A stretch of 64,000 nucleotides of DNA from Sulfurimonas sp. (lineage in GTDB: Bacteria > Campylobacterota > Campylobacteria > Campylobacterales > Sulfurimonadaceae): NCBI RefSeq assembly GCF_026196735.1, contig NZ_JAPHUF010000012.1:186001-250000 (forward strand), in the 5' to 3' direction. The position numbers and the translations under genes are program-made. The first letter of the stretch is position 1; each line of letters starts with the position of its first letter. The notes beneath the pieces were generated by a model. The model was given only the letters and a program-made list of their open reading frames with translations. It did no database searches and was not told where the DNA came from. Of the stretch, positions 44,708-53,067 are shown one piece after another.

Positions 44708-45493
44708 TTAACCAAACTTACCGGTTATGTACTCTTCTGTCAGCTTCTCTTTTGGTGTTACAAAAAGCTCCTCTGTTTTACCTAACTCTATAAGTTCACC
44801 AAGATACATAAAGCCTGTATAGTCACTTACTCTTGCGGCTTGTTGCATATTGTGTGTAACTATAATAATAGAGACTTTTTCTCTCAGTTCAACTATAAGC
44901 TCTTCAATCCCAGAAGTTGAGATAGGGTCAAGCGCAGAAGTCGGCTCATCAAAGAGTAAAACTTCAGGCTCAACAGCAACTGCGCGGGCAATACAAAGCC
45001 TTTGTTGTTGTCCACCTGAAAGACCATTTGCATCATGCTTGAGCCTATCTTTGACTTCCTTCCAAATAGCAGCATCTTGAAGTGCTTTTTCAACTCTGTC
45101 TTGAAGTTCTGTTTTGTTTTTCATACCTTGCAGCCTTAATCCATAAGCAACATTATCAAATATACTCATTGGAAAGGCTGTAGGTTTTTGAAAGATCATA
45201 CCTATTTGTATTCTCAGTTTAATCAAATCTTCTTCTTTAGCCAAAATATTTCTATCTTTAAATAGAATCTCTCCAGAATACTCATTCCCCAGATAGAGGT
45301 CATGCATACGGTTAAAACTCCTAAGTAAAGTTGTCTTACCGCATCCTGATGGACCGATAAGAGCCGTTATAGAGTTTTTTGCGACGGGCATAGTTAGTTT
45401 TTGTATGCTTGGTGCATCTGCACTTGCGTAAGTAAACTCAAAGTCTTTTACTTCAAGTGCTTTTTCCTCTGTTATATCAACAATTGTTGCCAT
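44708..45493 (-). CDS. pstB: Phosphate ABC transporter ATPase PstB
   Basis: The 261-residue ATPase has Walker A '[20 protein letters not shown]', '[20 protein letters not shown]' as Q-loop, signature '[14 protein letters not shown]', Walker B '[13 protein letters not shown]' and '[15 protein letters not shown]'. The 'FNRMHDL' and '[10 protein letters not shown]' segments are specific to PstB. It overlaps pstA by one base. Confidence 0.97.
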   Translation of the reverse strand: MATIVDITEEKALEVKDFEFTYASADAPSIQKLTMPVAKNSITALIGPSGCGKTTLLRSFNRMHDLYLGNEYSGEILFKDRNILAKEEDLIKLRIQIGMIFQKPTAFPMSIFDNVAYGLRLQGMKNKTELQDRVEKALQDAAIWKEVKDRLKHDANGLSGGQQQRLCIARAVAVEPEVLLFDEPTSALDPISTSGIEELIVELREKVSIIIVTHNMQQAARVSDYTGFMYLGELIELGKTEELFVTPKEKLTEEYITGKFG

Positions 45494-46335
45494 TATTTGC
45501 CTTTCTTCTTTAGTAAAAATAATCTACCGATTATATTTAGAGATAAAATAAACATACTCAGTATAAATGCTGCAGCCCAGCCAAGTTTTTGCCAATCTTC
45601 ATAAGGGCTTGTCGCATAGTTGTACATAGTAACCGTTAGTGAAGCCATTGGCTCCATCATGTCTGTGTTTAAAAAATTGTCATTAAATGATGTAAAAAGA
45701 AGAGGTGCTGTCTCTCCTGCCACACGAGCAACTCCCAGTAAAACTCCTGTTAGTATCCCGGATTTTGCTCCACGATAAACAACTTGGATAATGACCTTGT
45801 ACTTTGGAGCGCCTAAAGCAAAAGCAGCTTCACGGAGTGTTGATGGAACAAGTTGCAACATGTCATCCGTAGTTCTTAATATAATAGGCAGCATTATAAT
45901 AGTCAGCGCAACAGAACCGGCCCAGCCGCTAAAGTGTCCCATAGGTGCAACAACGATTGCGTAAACAAAAGCGCCGATAACAATACTAGGTGCTGACATC
46001 ATGATGTCAGAAATATCACGAATAGTCTCAGCAAGTTTTGCTTTTTGACCATACTCACTAAGGTATGTCCCGGCAAGTATTCCAAGAGGAACACCAAACA
46101 GAGTTGCTACGCCTACAATCATAAATTGACCGATTAGTGCATGTTTTAGTCCACTGTTTTCATATCCTGGAGGAGCACCTTCCTCAGTAAAAATACTCAT
46201 ACTAAGAGCATCCACGCCATTTATAACTAAAACACCTAATATCCAGATTAAAAAACCTATACCTACCACCGCTGAGATAGTTGAGAGAATCATAACGATC
46301 CTGCTCATGATTATTCTTTTTTGAGTATGAGTCAT
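45493..46335 (-). CDS. pstA: Phosphate ABC transporter permease PstA
   Basis: The 280-residue inner-membrane protein has six hydrophobic segments and the EAA-type loop '[20 protein letters not shown]'. '[15 protein letters not shown]' and '[14 protein letters not shown]' are typical of PstA. It pairs with PstC to form the channel. It overlaps pstC and pstB by one base each, indicating tight coupling. Confidence 0.95.
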   Translation of the reverse strand: MTHTQKRIIMSRIVMILSTISAVVGIGFLIWILGVLVINGVDALSMSIFTEEGAPPGYENSGLKHALIGQFMIVGVATLFGVPLGILAGTYLSEYGQKAKLAETIRDISDIMMSAPSIVIGAFVYAIVVAPMGHFSGWAGSVALTIIMLPIILRTTDDMLQLVPSTLREAAFALGAPKYKVIIQVVYRGAKSGILTGVLLGVARVAGETAPLLFTSFNDNFLNTDMMEPMASLTVTMYNYATSPYEDWQKLGWAAAFILSMFILSLNIIGRLFLLKKKGK

Positions 46336-47192
46336 TATACTGCCCTTTTTCTTCGCAAAAAGTAGAATTTAGCAACAGAGATAATTGTAAAGCTGATTAC
46401 TAATAGAAGCAATGAGAGTTCAAATAGAGATGAGTAATAAAGTCCTGAATCCGCTTCTGTAAATTCATTTGCAAGTGTTACCGGTATAGAAGTAGCAGGT
46501 GCAGTTAAATCTGTTGTAATCTTATGAACATTACCCATAACAAAAGTAACAGCCATGGTTTCACCTATTGCACGACCAAGAGCTAAGATAAATGAACCTA
46601 TTATTCCGGCTTTTGCGTAAGGAATAATAATATCTTTTATAACATCCCATTTTGTACCGCCAAGAGCATAAGCGGACTCTTTAAGTATATCTGGAGTTGT
46701 ATTCATCGCATCACGAGTTACTGCAGCCATAAAAGGTAAAATCATGATTGATAGAACAATACCGGCAGTAAGCATACTGATGCCAATACCGCCAAAGGTG
46801 TCACGGATAATAGGAACGAAGTAAAAAAGTCCCCACATACCGTATATTACAGATGGAATGGCTGCTAAAAGTTCTATGGAAACACCAACTGGAGCCTTTA
46901 ACTTTTGATGTGCGATTTCACTCAAAAAGATTGCGACACCAATTGCTAGCGGAACTGCTAATATCATTGCAAGAAAAGTTGATACAACAGAGCCGTAGAT
47001 TGCAGGAAGTGCTCCAAATTTTTCTAAGTTTGGAGCCCATTTTGTTTCACGGATAAAGTCAAACCCAAAAGCTTCTAATGATTCCATGGAGTGTTGAAAT
47101 AGAGTTGCAAAAATCCAAGCAACTAAGAGTAGTATAGAAATTGCCACAAATTTACTGAAATTTGCGAAGAGTTTATCTATAAAATTATCCAT
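46335..47192 (-). CDS. pstC: Phosphate ABC transporter permease PstC
   Basis: The 285-residue permease has about six helices, the EAA loop 'LKESAYALGGTKWDVIKDI' and 'GRAIGETMAVTFVMGN', both characteristic of PstC. It is the first gene of the minus-strand pstCAB-phoU operon and starts behind GGAGG. A GTAAC-N6-GTAAC box with a -10 10 bp later lies just upstream, matching those of pstS and the porin gene. Confidence 0.95.
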   Translation of the reverse strand: MDNFIDKLFANFSKFVAISILLLVAWIFATLFQHSMESLEAFGFDFIRETKWAPNLEKFGALPAIYGSVVSTFLAMILAVPLAIGVAIFLSEIAHQKLKAPVGVSIELLAAIPSVIYGMWGLFYFVPIIRDTFGGIGISMLTAGIVLSIMILPFMAAVTRDAMNTTPDILKESAYALGGTKWDVIKDIIIPYAKAGIIGSFILALGRAIGETMAVTFVMGNVHKITTDLTAPATSIPVTLANEFTEADSGLYYSSLFELSLLLLVISFTIISVAKFYFLRRKRAV

Positions 47193-47222
47193 AATTGCCT
47201 CCTTAAGTTTTTAAAGTTTGAA

Positions 47223-47260
47223 ACTTTATAAAAATTTGGTTACAAATAGGTTACTATAAT
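47223..47260. promoter_or_regulatory. Divergent pstC/ppk2 promoter region with Pho-type box
   Basis: On the minus strand GTAAC-N6-GTAAC (47254-47239) is followed after 10 bp by TAAAGT, a -10 for pstC. On the plus strand a consensus TATAAT (47255-47260) directly abuts the box and would serve ppk2. Bound regulator could therefore activate pstC and affect ppk2 at once. Confidence 0.65.
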
Positions 47261-47307
47261 AAAAGCATTGAAGATATTATAAAGATGAGTGTTTGTATAC
47301 TATAAGC

Positions 47308-47314
47308 AGGAGGA
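47308..47314 (+). promoter_or_regulatory. Ribosome-binding site deciding the ppk2 start
   Basis: CAGGAGG lies 5 bp before the ATG at 47320. It decides for this start over the upstream in-frame ATA/ATG-containing extension beginning at 47293. Confidence 0.75.
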
Positions 47315-47319
47315 AGATT

Positions 47320-48189
47320 ATGAAAGAAGAAAAAAGAAAAAGTAAAGAAGACAGAAGAAAGTTAGACAAAGAACGAAGAAAAAGTAAAGACGGGAAGATA
47401 AGAGTTTGGAAAAAATTAGAAACGATAGCTTACGAAGAAGAGTTGCAAAAGCTTCAAGTTGAGCTTCTTAAATTTCAAAATCATGTTAAAGAGACTGGGC
47501 TTAGAGTTTTGATGATTTTTGAAGGACGGGATGCCGGGGGCAAAGGCGGCACGATAAAGAGGATTACCGAGCATCTAAATCCAAGAGGTGCTAGGGTGGT
47601 GGCACTTGAAAAACCAAGTGATATGGAGAGGTCACAATGGTACTTTCAAAGATATGTAGAACATTTGCCAAGTGCCGGTGAAATTGTACTCTTTGACAGA
47701 AGCTGGTATAACAGAGCAATGGTAGAACCGGTTATGGGTTTTTGTACAGAGAGAGAGCACCATAAATTTTTAAAAGATGCTCCTGAATTTGAGAAAATGA
47801 TAGTAGATGAAGATATAAAAATATTTAAATTTTATTTTTCAGTATCAAAGAAAGAACAGGCAAAAAGATTTGAAGCGAGGGAAACAGACCCATTAAAACA
47901 GTATAAACTCTCAACAGTAGATAAAGAATCACAAAGACTTTGGAATGAATACTCCTTAGCTAAATTTATGATGTTGAGTGCTACACATACGGAAGTTGCT
48001 CCATGGACCATTGTTAAAGCTGATGACAAGAAAAAAGCAAGATTAAATACAATAAAACATATTTTAAATTTTGTAGAATATCCGAACAAAATTGCTGAGA
48101 GTGAAATAGCTGTAGATAAAAAAGTGATAATATTTGGGCGAGATGAAGCTATAAGCATGGAAAAGAAATTCAAGTTTTCGCTTAAATAA
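47320..48189 (+). CDS. ppk2: Polyphosphate kinase 2
   Basis: The 289-residue enzyme transfers phosphate between polyphosphate and nucleotides. The N-terminal 30 residues are highly charged (Lys/Arg/Glu). The kinase core shows Walker A 'FEGRDAGGKGGTIKRI', 'HLNPRGARVVALEKPSDMERSQWYFQRYVEHLP', Walker B-like 'IVLFDRSWYNRAMVEPVMGFC' and the lid 'FEARETDPLKQYKLSTVD', all typical of one-domain class I PPK2. The start follows CAGGAGG. It diverges from pstC and shares its Pho-type promoter region, which links polyphosphate turnover to phosphate supply. Confidence 0.94.
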   Translation: MKEEKRKSKEDRRKLDKERRKSKDGKIRVWKKLETIAYEEELQKLQVELLKFQNHVKETGLRVLMIFEGRDAGGKGGTIKRITEHLNPRGARVVALEKPSDMERSQWYFQRYVEHLPSAGEIVLFDRSWYNRAMVEPVMGFCTEREHHKFLKDAPEFEKMIVDEDIKIFKFYFSVSKKEQAKRFEARETDPLKQYKLSTVDKESQRLWNEYSLAKFMMLSATHTEVAPWTIVKADDKKKARLNTIKHILNFVEYPNKIAESEIAVDKKVIIFGRDEAISMEKKFKFSLK

Positions 48190-48193
48190 TTTT

Positions 48194-48225
48194 GTAATCA
48201 GACTGTAACATTTTAAATTTATAAT
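48194..48225 (+). promoter_or_regulatory. pstS promoter with Pho-type box
   Basis: GTAAT-N6-GTAAC (48194-48209, 11-bp period) lies exactly 10 bp before a consensus TATAAT (48220-48225). Box and spacing are the same as at the porin promoter and, on the minus strand, at pstC. The arrangement is that of a Pho box replacing the -35 element. Confidence 0.7.
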
Positions 48226-48255
48226 TTCGCATCTTAAAAAATAAAAGGTACGAAA

Positions 48256-49260
48256 ATGTTAAAAAAACTAGCTTTAGTTGCACTTGTTACAGCTGCATCA
48301 GTAAGTTCTGCATTCGCAGCAGATAAAATTAATGGTGCAGGTGCATCTTTTCCAGCTCCTTTATATTATGATTGGGCATATAACTATAAAAAAGAGACTA
48401 AAAATCGTGTTAACTATCAGTCAATAGGTTCAGGTGGTGGTATCAAACAAATCACTAAGCGTGTTGTAGATTTTGGTGCGTCTGACAAGCCTCTTAACTC
48501 TAAAAAATTAGCAGAGGCGAAACTCTTTCAGTTTCCTGCGGTAATCGGTTCAATCGTTATTGCATTTAATGTTGATGGCATTGCTGATGAGACTTTAAAA
48601 CTTTCTAATGAAGTTGTTGCAGATATTTTTGCTGGAAAAATCACAAAATGGAATGATGCAAAGATTGCAGCTGACAATAGCGGTATAAGTCTTCCAAATC
48701 AAAAAATTATTGTTGTTCACCGTTCAGACGGAAGCGGTACTACATATAACTTTACTTACTACCTAAGCGGAAGTTCTAAAAACTGGAAAGATAATTTTGG
48801 TACCGGTAAAGCAATAGACTGGGCTGTTGGTATTGGTGGAAAAGGTAACGAGGGTGTTGCTAACTTAGTTAAGCAGACTCCTTACTCTATCGGTTACATC
48901 GAAAATGCATATAAAGAGAAAAACAATCTTTCAGCTGCTGTACTTAAAACTGCAAACGGTAAATGGGTTGTTGCAAATGAAGAAAACTTCAAAGCTGCTG
49001 CAAAATATGCAAGCTGGACAAAAGAAGATAATTTTTATGCAATGTTAGCATTACAGCCAGGTGATACTTCTTACCCGATTGTTGCAGCAACTTTCATTTT
49101 GCTTCCAACTGAAAAAACTGAGACTAATAAGAAATCAATCGCATTTTATGATTACGCTTTTAAAAATGGTGATGCTTCGTGCAAAAAGCTAGGTTATATT
49201 CCACTTCCAGAGGCAACTAAAAAAATGATTAGAGAGTATTGGGCAACTAATATAAAATAG
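48256..49260 (+). CDS. pstS: Periplasmic phosphate-binding protein PstS
   Basis: The 334-residue product has a signal peptide (about 1-21) and the PstS fold. Phosphate-contacting motifs are visible: 'GAGASFPAPLY' near the mature N-terminus, 'SIGSGGGIKQI', 'FGASDKPL' and 'VHRSDGSGTTYNFTYYLS'. It delivers phosphate to PstCA. It is encoded apart from pstCAB-phoU, on the opposite strand and behind ppk2, with its own Pho-type promoter. Confidence 0.97.
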   Translation: MLKKLALVALVTAASVSSAFAADKINGAGASFPAPLYYDWAYNYKKETKNRVNYQSIGSGGGIKQITKRVVDFGASDKPLNSKKLAEAKLFQFPAVIGSIVIAFNVDGIADETLKLSNEVVADIFAGKITKWNDAKIAADNSGISLPNQKIIVVHRSDGSGTTYNFTYYLSGSSKNWKDNFGTGKAIDWAVGIGGKGNEGVANLVKQTPYSIGYIENAYKEKNNLSAAVLKTANGKWVVANEENFKAAAKYASWTKEDNFYAMLALQPGDTSYPIVAATFILLPTEKTETNKKSIAFYDYAFKNGDASCKKLGYIPLPEATKKMIREYWATNIK

Positions 49261-49310
49261 TCACTTTATATAAATGACTCAGTATTTTAAGGTAAACAAA
49301 CTTGTGTTTT

Positions 49311-49342
49311 GTAATAATTATGTAACCTAAGTATTTTATACT
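49311..49342 (+). promoter_or_regulatory. Porin promoter with Pho-type box
   Basis: GTAAT-N6-GTAAC (49311-49326) lies exactly 10 bp before TATACT (49337-49342). This is the same layout as at pstS and indicates that the porin belongs to the phosphate regulon. Confidence 0.65.
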
Positions 49343-49370
49343 TCACTCAACAAAAAAAGGGAATAAGAGA

Positions 49371-50576
49371 ATGAAAAAAATCGTTTTATCAACTATCGCA
49401 GCTTTAGCAGTTGCAACAACTAGTTTAAGTGCTACACAATTTTATCAAGATAAAAATGGTCAGGTTTTTACAACAGCCGCTGAAGGACGAGTAGCTATTG
49501 ATTTAGAAGAAGCAGCTAAAGTTCTTAACTCAGTAGAAGAACCAAAGGAAAAAATTCTTGGTGGATTTTTTGATAGATTTCATGCAAAAGGTGATCTTAG
49601 ATTAAGACAAGAGACAATAGAAAAAGAGGGCAGTGCTGATGTAAACCGTGAAAGATATAGGTTTAGATACTCTTTAGATGTTGATGTTACTGATAATATT
49701 ACACTAGAAACAGGTATCTCGAGTGGTAAATATAATCCGACATCAGGAAATGTAAGCTTTAAATCTGGTGAAAATATTCAAGAATACTTTATTGATGAAC
49801 TTAAAATCGATATACTTGATATTAAATACGCGCTTGAGAACTCATGGATTAGAGTTGGTAAGCAAAAACACAACATCTATAGACCTAATAAAACACAGCT
49901 TGTATGGGATAATGATATCCGTTTAGAAGGTGTGAACTACGGCTATGAAGATGAGAACACTATGATTAGAGTCGGTGCTAACAGAGTGCATAGAGAAAAA
50001 GACAACAGAGATGGCGGTAATATCAATATTTTCCTAGCTCAGTATGTTCATACTCAAAAACTTGAGGATGCTAAGTTAAACTTGGGTGCTGCATACTACC
50101 ATTATGATAATGTTAAAGGTAACACTGACCCATATGGAAGTTTTAAAGGTAACACAAGCGAAGTAGTAAATGGTGTTACCGTATATAAAGAAGATTATGG
50201 AATTGTGGAAGCTTTTGCAGAGTTAAAAGTTAAAGATTTAGTAATGGGAATGCCATTTAAAACATCGTTGAGTTTAGCGTATAATGCACAAGCAAGTGAT
50301 GATAATTTTGGATATGATATAAGCGCAGAACTTGCTATGACTAAGAAGTGGAAGGCGGCTGCTACTTATAGAGATGTTGAAAAAGATGCAGTGTTTGGAG
50401 CACATAACGACTCTGACTTTAGTGGCGGTGGAACAGATAGTAATGGTTACTATGTTAAAACAAAATATGCATTCGCTAAAAATGTAGATGTTGCTGGATG
50501 GTGGAACTGGAGTGAACTAGGTGATACTGGATTAGATTACCACCGTGTACAACTGGATGTTATCCTTAAGTTCTAA
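49371..50576 (+). CDS. Outer-membrane porin, probably phosphate-starvation induced
   Basis: The 401-residue product has a signal peptide (about 1-21, 'TTSLSA'), a short helical segment ('RVAIDLEEAAKVLNSVEE') and a beta-barrel of about 330 residues, ending in 'LDVILKF' with C-terminal Phe. 'AKGDLRLRQETIE...RERYRFRYSL' is typical of the putative porin family common in Campylobacterota. Charged residues line several predicted strands. The Pho-type box in front and position behind pstS suggest a phosphate or phosphate-ester channel analogous in role to PhoE/OprP. Substrate is inferred. Confidence 0.85.
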   Translation: MKKIVLSTIAALAVATTSLSATQFYQDKNGQVFTTAAEGRVAIDLEEAAKVLNSVEEPKEKILGGFFDRFHAKGDLRLRQETIEKEGSADVNRERYRFRYSLDVDVTDNITLETGISSGKYNPTSGNVSFKSGENIQEYFIDELKIDILDIKYALENSWIRVGKQKHNIYRPNKTQLVWDNDIRLEGVNYGYEDENTMIRVGANRVHREKDNRDGGNINIFLAQYVHTQKLEDAKLNLGAAYYHYDNVKGNTDPYGSFKGNTSEVVNGVTVYKEDYGIVEAFAELKVKDLVMGMPFKTSLSLAYNAQASDDNFGYDISAELAMTKKWKAAATYRDVEKDAVFGAHNDSDFSGGGTDSNGYYVKTKYAFAKNVDVAGWWNWSELGDTGLDYHRVQLDVILKF

Positions 50577-50583
50577 TACTTTT

Positions 50584-50601
50584 AAGGCCTCTCCTGGCCT
50601 T
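50584..50601 (+). terminator. Hairpin after the porin gene
   Basis: A 6-bp GC-rich stem (AAGGCC / GGCCTT) with a 6-base loop lies 8 bp after the stop and is followed by GTCTGTTCTT. It is a plausible but weak terminator. Confidence 0.5.
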
Positions 50602-50611
50602 GTCTGTTCTT

Positions 50612-50684
50612 ACATGTAGAAATATAAATTTCATTTTCTCCTAAAAATAAAACTTTACCCCATAAAGTCAATATTTCTACATGT
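50612..50684. repeat. 14-bp perfect inverted repeat, ATATTTCTACATGT family
   Basis: ACATGTAGAAATAT at 50612-50625 is the exact inverse of ATATTTCTACATGT at 50671-50684, with 45 bp between. A third copy is at 51545-51558. The gap holds no gene. Confidence 0.6.
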
Positions 50685-50719
50685 TAAAATAAATCTATTC
50701 AAATTGAAGTTTTAAAATC

Positions 50720-51412
50720 TTATTTATCATGACATCCAATACACAAAGAACTGCCGGTGTTGCCATTTCTAAGGTATGTATTATACGGTGTTTCATGTGG
50801 ATCGTGACAACTAGTGCATTGCACTTTTCCATCTTTTAATAAATCAGATACAAGAACAGCTCCAAAAAAATCTGTAAGTGGTTCATTCAATGGTTTTAGG
50901 CTTGCTTTTCCCGGAATGTATTCTATTGAAATTGGATGATCATCTGTTAAATCTCCATTTAAACCAATAGATTTATATGCAACTTCAGGCATCGTGGTGG
51001 AGAGCGGAGGGTTTGTTCCTATGTAAGAACCTAAAGCATTATAATTTCCTGAACCAGGAGCATTAATAACACTATTCATAGCACTTACACCGTCATGACA
51101 GCTCAAGCATGCCATACTAGAACCACTTGGCACTGCATCAGTGCTGGTATTGGCAATTGTTGTACCGCTTGTGCTTTCGCTTGTTGCTCCATACATCGTA
51201 AATGTTGTGGAAGCTGTTGGTTTATTCCAAAGTGGTGCAGGAGAAAGATCGGAATTTCCACCATGCGGGGTATGACAATATACACAAGTCTCACCATTGT
51301 CAGTAGTAGTATCACTAGAGCTTGTAATATCAGCATGAGGTCCACTTAAAGCAAAAAGTTCAATAGTGAAATAAAAAATTAATACAAAGATATAAAGTAG
51401 TTTTTTAATCAT
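50720..51412 (-). CDS. Exported tetraheme cytochrome c
   Basis: The start is the ATG at 51412, which follows AAGGTG and opens a signal peptide (MIKKLLYIFVLIFYF, cleaved near residue 21); the frame to 51439 lacks these. The 230-residue protein has CVYCH, CLSCH, CTSCH and CIGCH. Its order of motifs ('CVYCHTPH', 'PLWN', 'CLSCHDG', 'DDHPISIEY', 'CTSCHDPHE') closely follows the N-terminal third of the 692-residue cytochrome at 4767-6845. It is a likely periplasmic electron carrier standing alone on the minus strand, with an ATCACA-type repeat upstream. Confidence 0.88.
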   Translation of the reverse strand: MIKKLLYIFVLIFYFTIELFALSGPHADITSSSDTTTDNGETCVYCHTPHGGNSDLSPAPLWNKPTASTTFTMYGATSESTSGTTIANTSTDAVPSGSSMACLSCHDGVSAMNSVINAPGSGNYNALGSYIGTNPPLSTTMPEVAYKSIGLNGDLTDDHPISIEYIPGKASLKPLNEPLTDFFGAVLVSDLLKDGKVQCTSCHDPHETPYNTYLRNGNTGSSLCIGCHDK

Positions 51413-51481
51413 GGTTTGCACCTTAAAGTAAGTTATCATAATAATAGCATAATATTTTAATTTTTAACAGTAAAAAATATC

Positions 51482-51501
51482 AATGTGATAATAATGTGAT
51501 A
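51482..51501 (-). promoter_or_regulatory. Putative operator, direct repeat TATCACATT with 11-bp period
   Basis: On the minus strand TATCACATT occurs twice (51501-51493 and 51490-51482), about 70 bp before the tetraheme cytochrome. The core ATCACA pair with the same period precedes the NapC operon at 16218-16234. The 269-bp gap 51413-51681 also holds one ATATTTCTACATGT repeat and no gene. Confidence 0.5.
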
Positions 51502-51544
51502 TTTTTCCTCTCTTTGAATTGATTTTGTGGATAATTGCTAAGTA

Positions 51545-51558
51545 ATATTTCTACATGT
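51545..51558 (+). repeat. Third copy of the ATATTTCTACATGT repeat
   Basis: This copy is in direct orientation relative to 50671-50684 and also shares the preceding A, giving 15 identical bases. Together the copies flank the tetraheme cytochrome gene. Confidence 0.6.
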
Positions 51559-51681
51559 AGTTTAATTTTTTCTTCTAAAATGAAACATAATAAAAAAATT
51601 AATATAAAAAAAAGAAATATGTCTATTAATAATACATCTATATGTTAAAATCATAAAAATATATTATAAAAGGTAAAAGCT

Positions 51682-52947
51682 ATGTTTAACAAAAGAAATT
51701 TTGCTTCTGCAGTACTGTTTAGTGCTCTTACATGTGTATTGGTTCCTGGGCAGTTGATGGCTGATGAAAATGGTTTAAGAATTATCAGTATTTTAGACAA
51801 AGAAAATATAAGTGAAGGTGCTATAGAAACAGTTGAGAGTTTGATAAGAGACGGAGCTGATGTAAACACCGTAGATGAAGATGGATATACTCCTTTGATG
51901 TCAGCTGCTGCAGCCGGAAAAAATGAAATCATAAAGTTGCTTTTAAAAAAAGGTGCAAAGATTGACACCCAAAATAATGGCTTCACCCCATTGATGTTTG
52001 CAAGTCGTGGTGGACATGCCAAAGCTGCCAAATTGCTCATAGACAGAGGGGCAAAAATAAATCTTAAAAATAAGTATGGAGAAAATGCACTTCATAGTGC
52101 AGCTCAAGGAATGCTTGAAGATATAGTAGTTTTGTTGATTAAAAAAGGTGCCGACATTAATGCCAAAGATAGAGATGGTATAACACCGCTTCTTTTGACA
52201 ACACAAAATTGGCTTCCAGATGCATCACTGCAACTTATAAAAAAAGGTGCTGATGTTAACGCAAAAGATATCAACGGCAACACACCATTGCTGTATGCAG
52301 CTAAGAGTTCTTTTTCTGATGTTGCAATTAGTTTAATCGATAAAGGTGCTGATGTAAATGTAAAAGATGAGCAAGGCAATACACCTCTGTTTTTTGCAAT
52401 GGAATTTGATTTGCCAAAACTTTTTGAAAAATTAATAAACAAAGGTGCAGATACCAATGTCTTTACCTCTCATCATGACACAGCTATATTTTATGCGGCA
52501 CAAAAGGGTTTAACAAAAACTATTGAGACATTGCTTAAAAAAGGCTATGGCATAAATGATGAAAATAAATATGCAAAAACTACACTGATTGTTGCACTTC
52601 AAAATTCTAAACCTGATACAGCTAAATATTTGATAACTAAAGGTGCTGATGTTAATGCAATAGATAAGGATAAAGGAACGCCTTTATTATATTCAACGCG
52701 TCTTGGTCTTTCAGAGGTATCAATTATGTTAATCAATAAAGGTGCTGATATAAATGTAAGAGACAAATATAAAGAGACACCGCTTATTAATGCTGCTGAA
52801 AAAGGAATGACTTCTGTTGTGAAACTTTTAATTAAGAAGGGTGCTGATGTTAATGAAAAAGATAGAGATGGCGAAACAGCACTGGATTATGCAACAAAAA
52901 ACAAACATAATGAAGTCATAAAAATATTAAAATCTGCTACAAAATAA
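51682..52947 (+). CDS. Exported ankyrin-repeat protein
   Basis: The 421-residue product has a signal peptide (about 1-29, ending 'GQLMADE') and then eleven to twelve 33-residue ankyrin repeats with the 'G-x-T-P-L-x-x-A-x-x-x-G-x-x-x-x-x-x-x-L-(I/L)-x-K-G-A-D-(V/I)-N' pattern. Repeats in the middle and near the end deviate ('HHDTAIFYAA', 'YAKTTLIVAL'). It should form a solenoid in the periplasm that binds a protein partner. Exported ankyrin proteins such as AnkB near catalase are known, but nothing here identifies the partner. A short AAAGG site precedes the ATG. Confidence 0.9.
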   Translation: MFNKRNFASAVLFSALTCVLVPGQLMADENGLRIISILDKENISEGAIETVESLIRDGADVNTVDEDGYTPLMSAAAAGKNEIIKLLLKKGAKIDTQNNGFTPLMFASRGGHAKAAKLLIDRGAKINLKNKYGENALHSAAQGMLEDIVVLLIKKGADINAKDRDGITPLLLTTQNWLPDASLQLIKKGADVNAKDINGNTPLLYAAKSSFSDVAISLIDKGADVNVKDEQGNTPLFFAMEFDLPKLFEKLINKGADTNVFTSHHDTAIFYAAQKGLTKTIETLLKKGYGINDENKYAKTTLIVALQNSKPDTAKYLITKGADVNAIDKDKGTPLLYSTRLGLSEVSIMLINKGADINVRDKYKETPLINAAEKGMTSVVKLLIKKGADVNEKDRDGETALDYATKNKHNEVIKILKSATK

Positions 52948-53067
52948 AACTTTTTACCTCTACTTATTTCCCGCTCTTCTTGGAGTTGTGGAAATGATTA
53001 ATACAATATAAACATCATTTTAGATAGAATACCAATAATTTTAGTGTAATAATTATTGGAGAAATAT

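Noticed and set aside
51651-52457. Two minus-strand frames opposite the ankyrin gene
   Set aside because: Their repetitive Ser/Ala/Phe composition mirrors the ankyrin repeats on the other strand.
51682-52947. Ankyrin array considered as a DNA tandem repeat or CRISPR-like array
   Set aside because: The 99-bp periodicity is due to protein repeats with diverged codons; no identical direct repeats with unique spacers are present. No CRISPR array was seen anywhere in the window.
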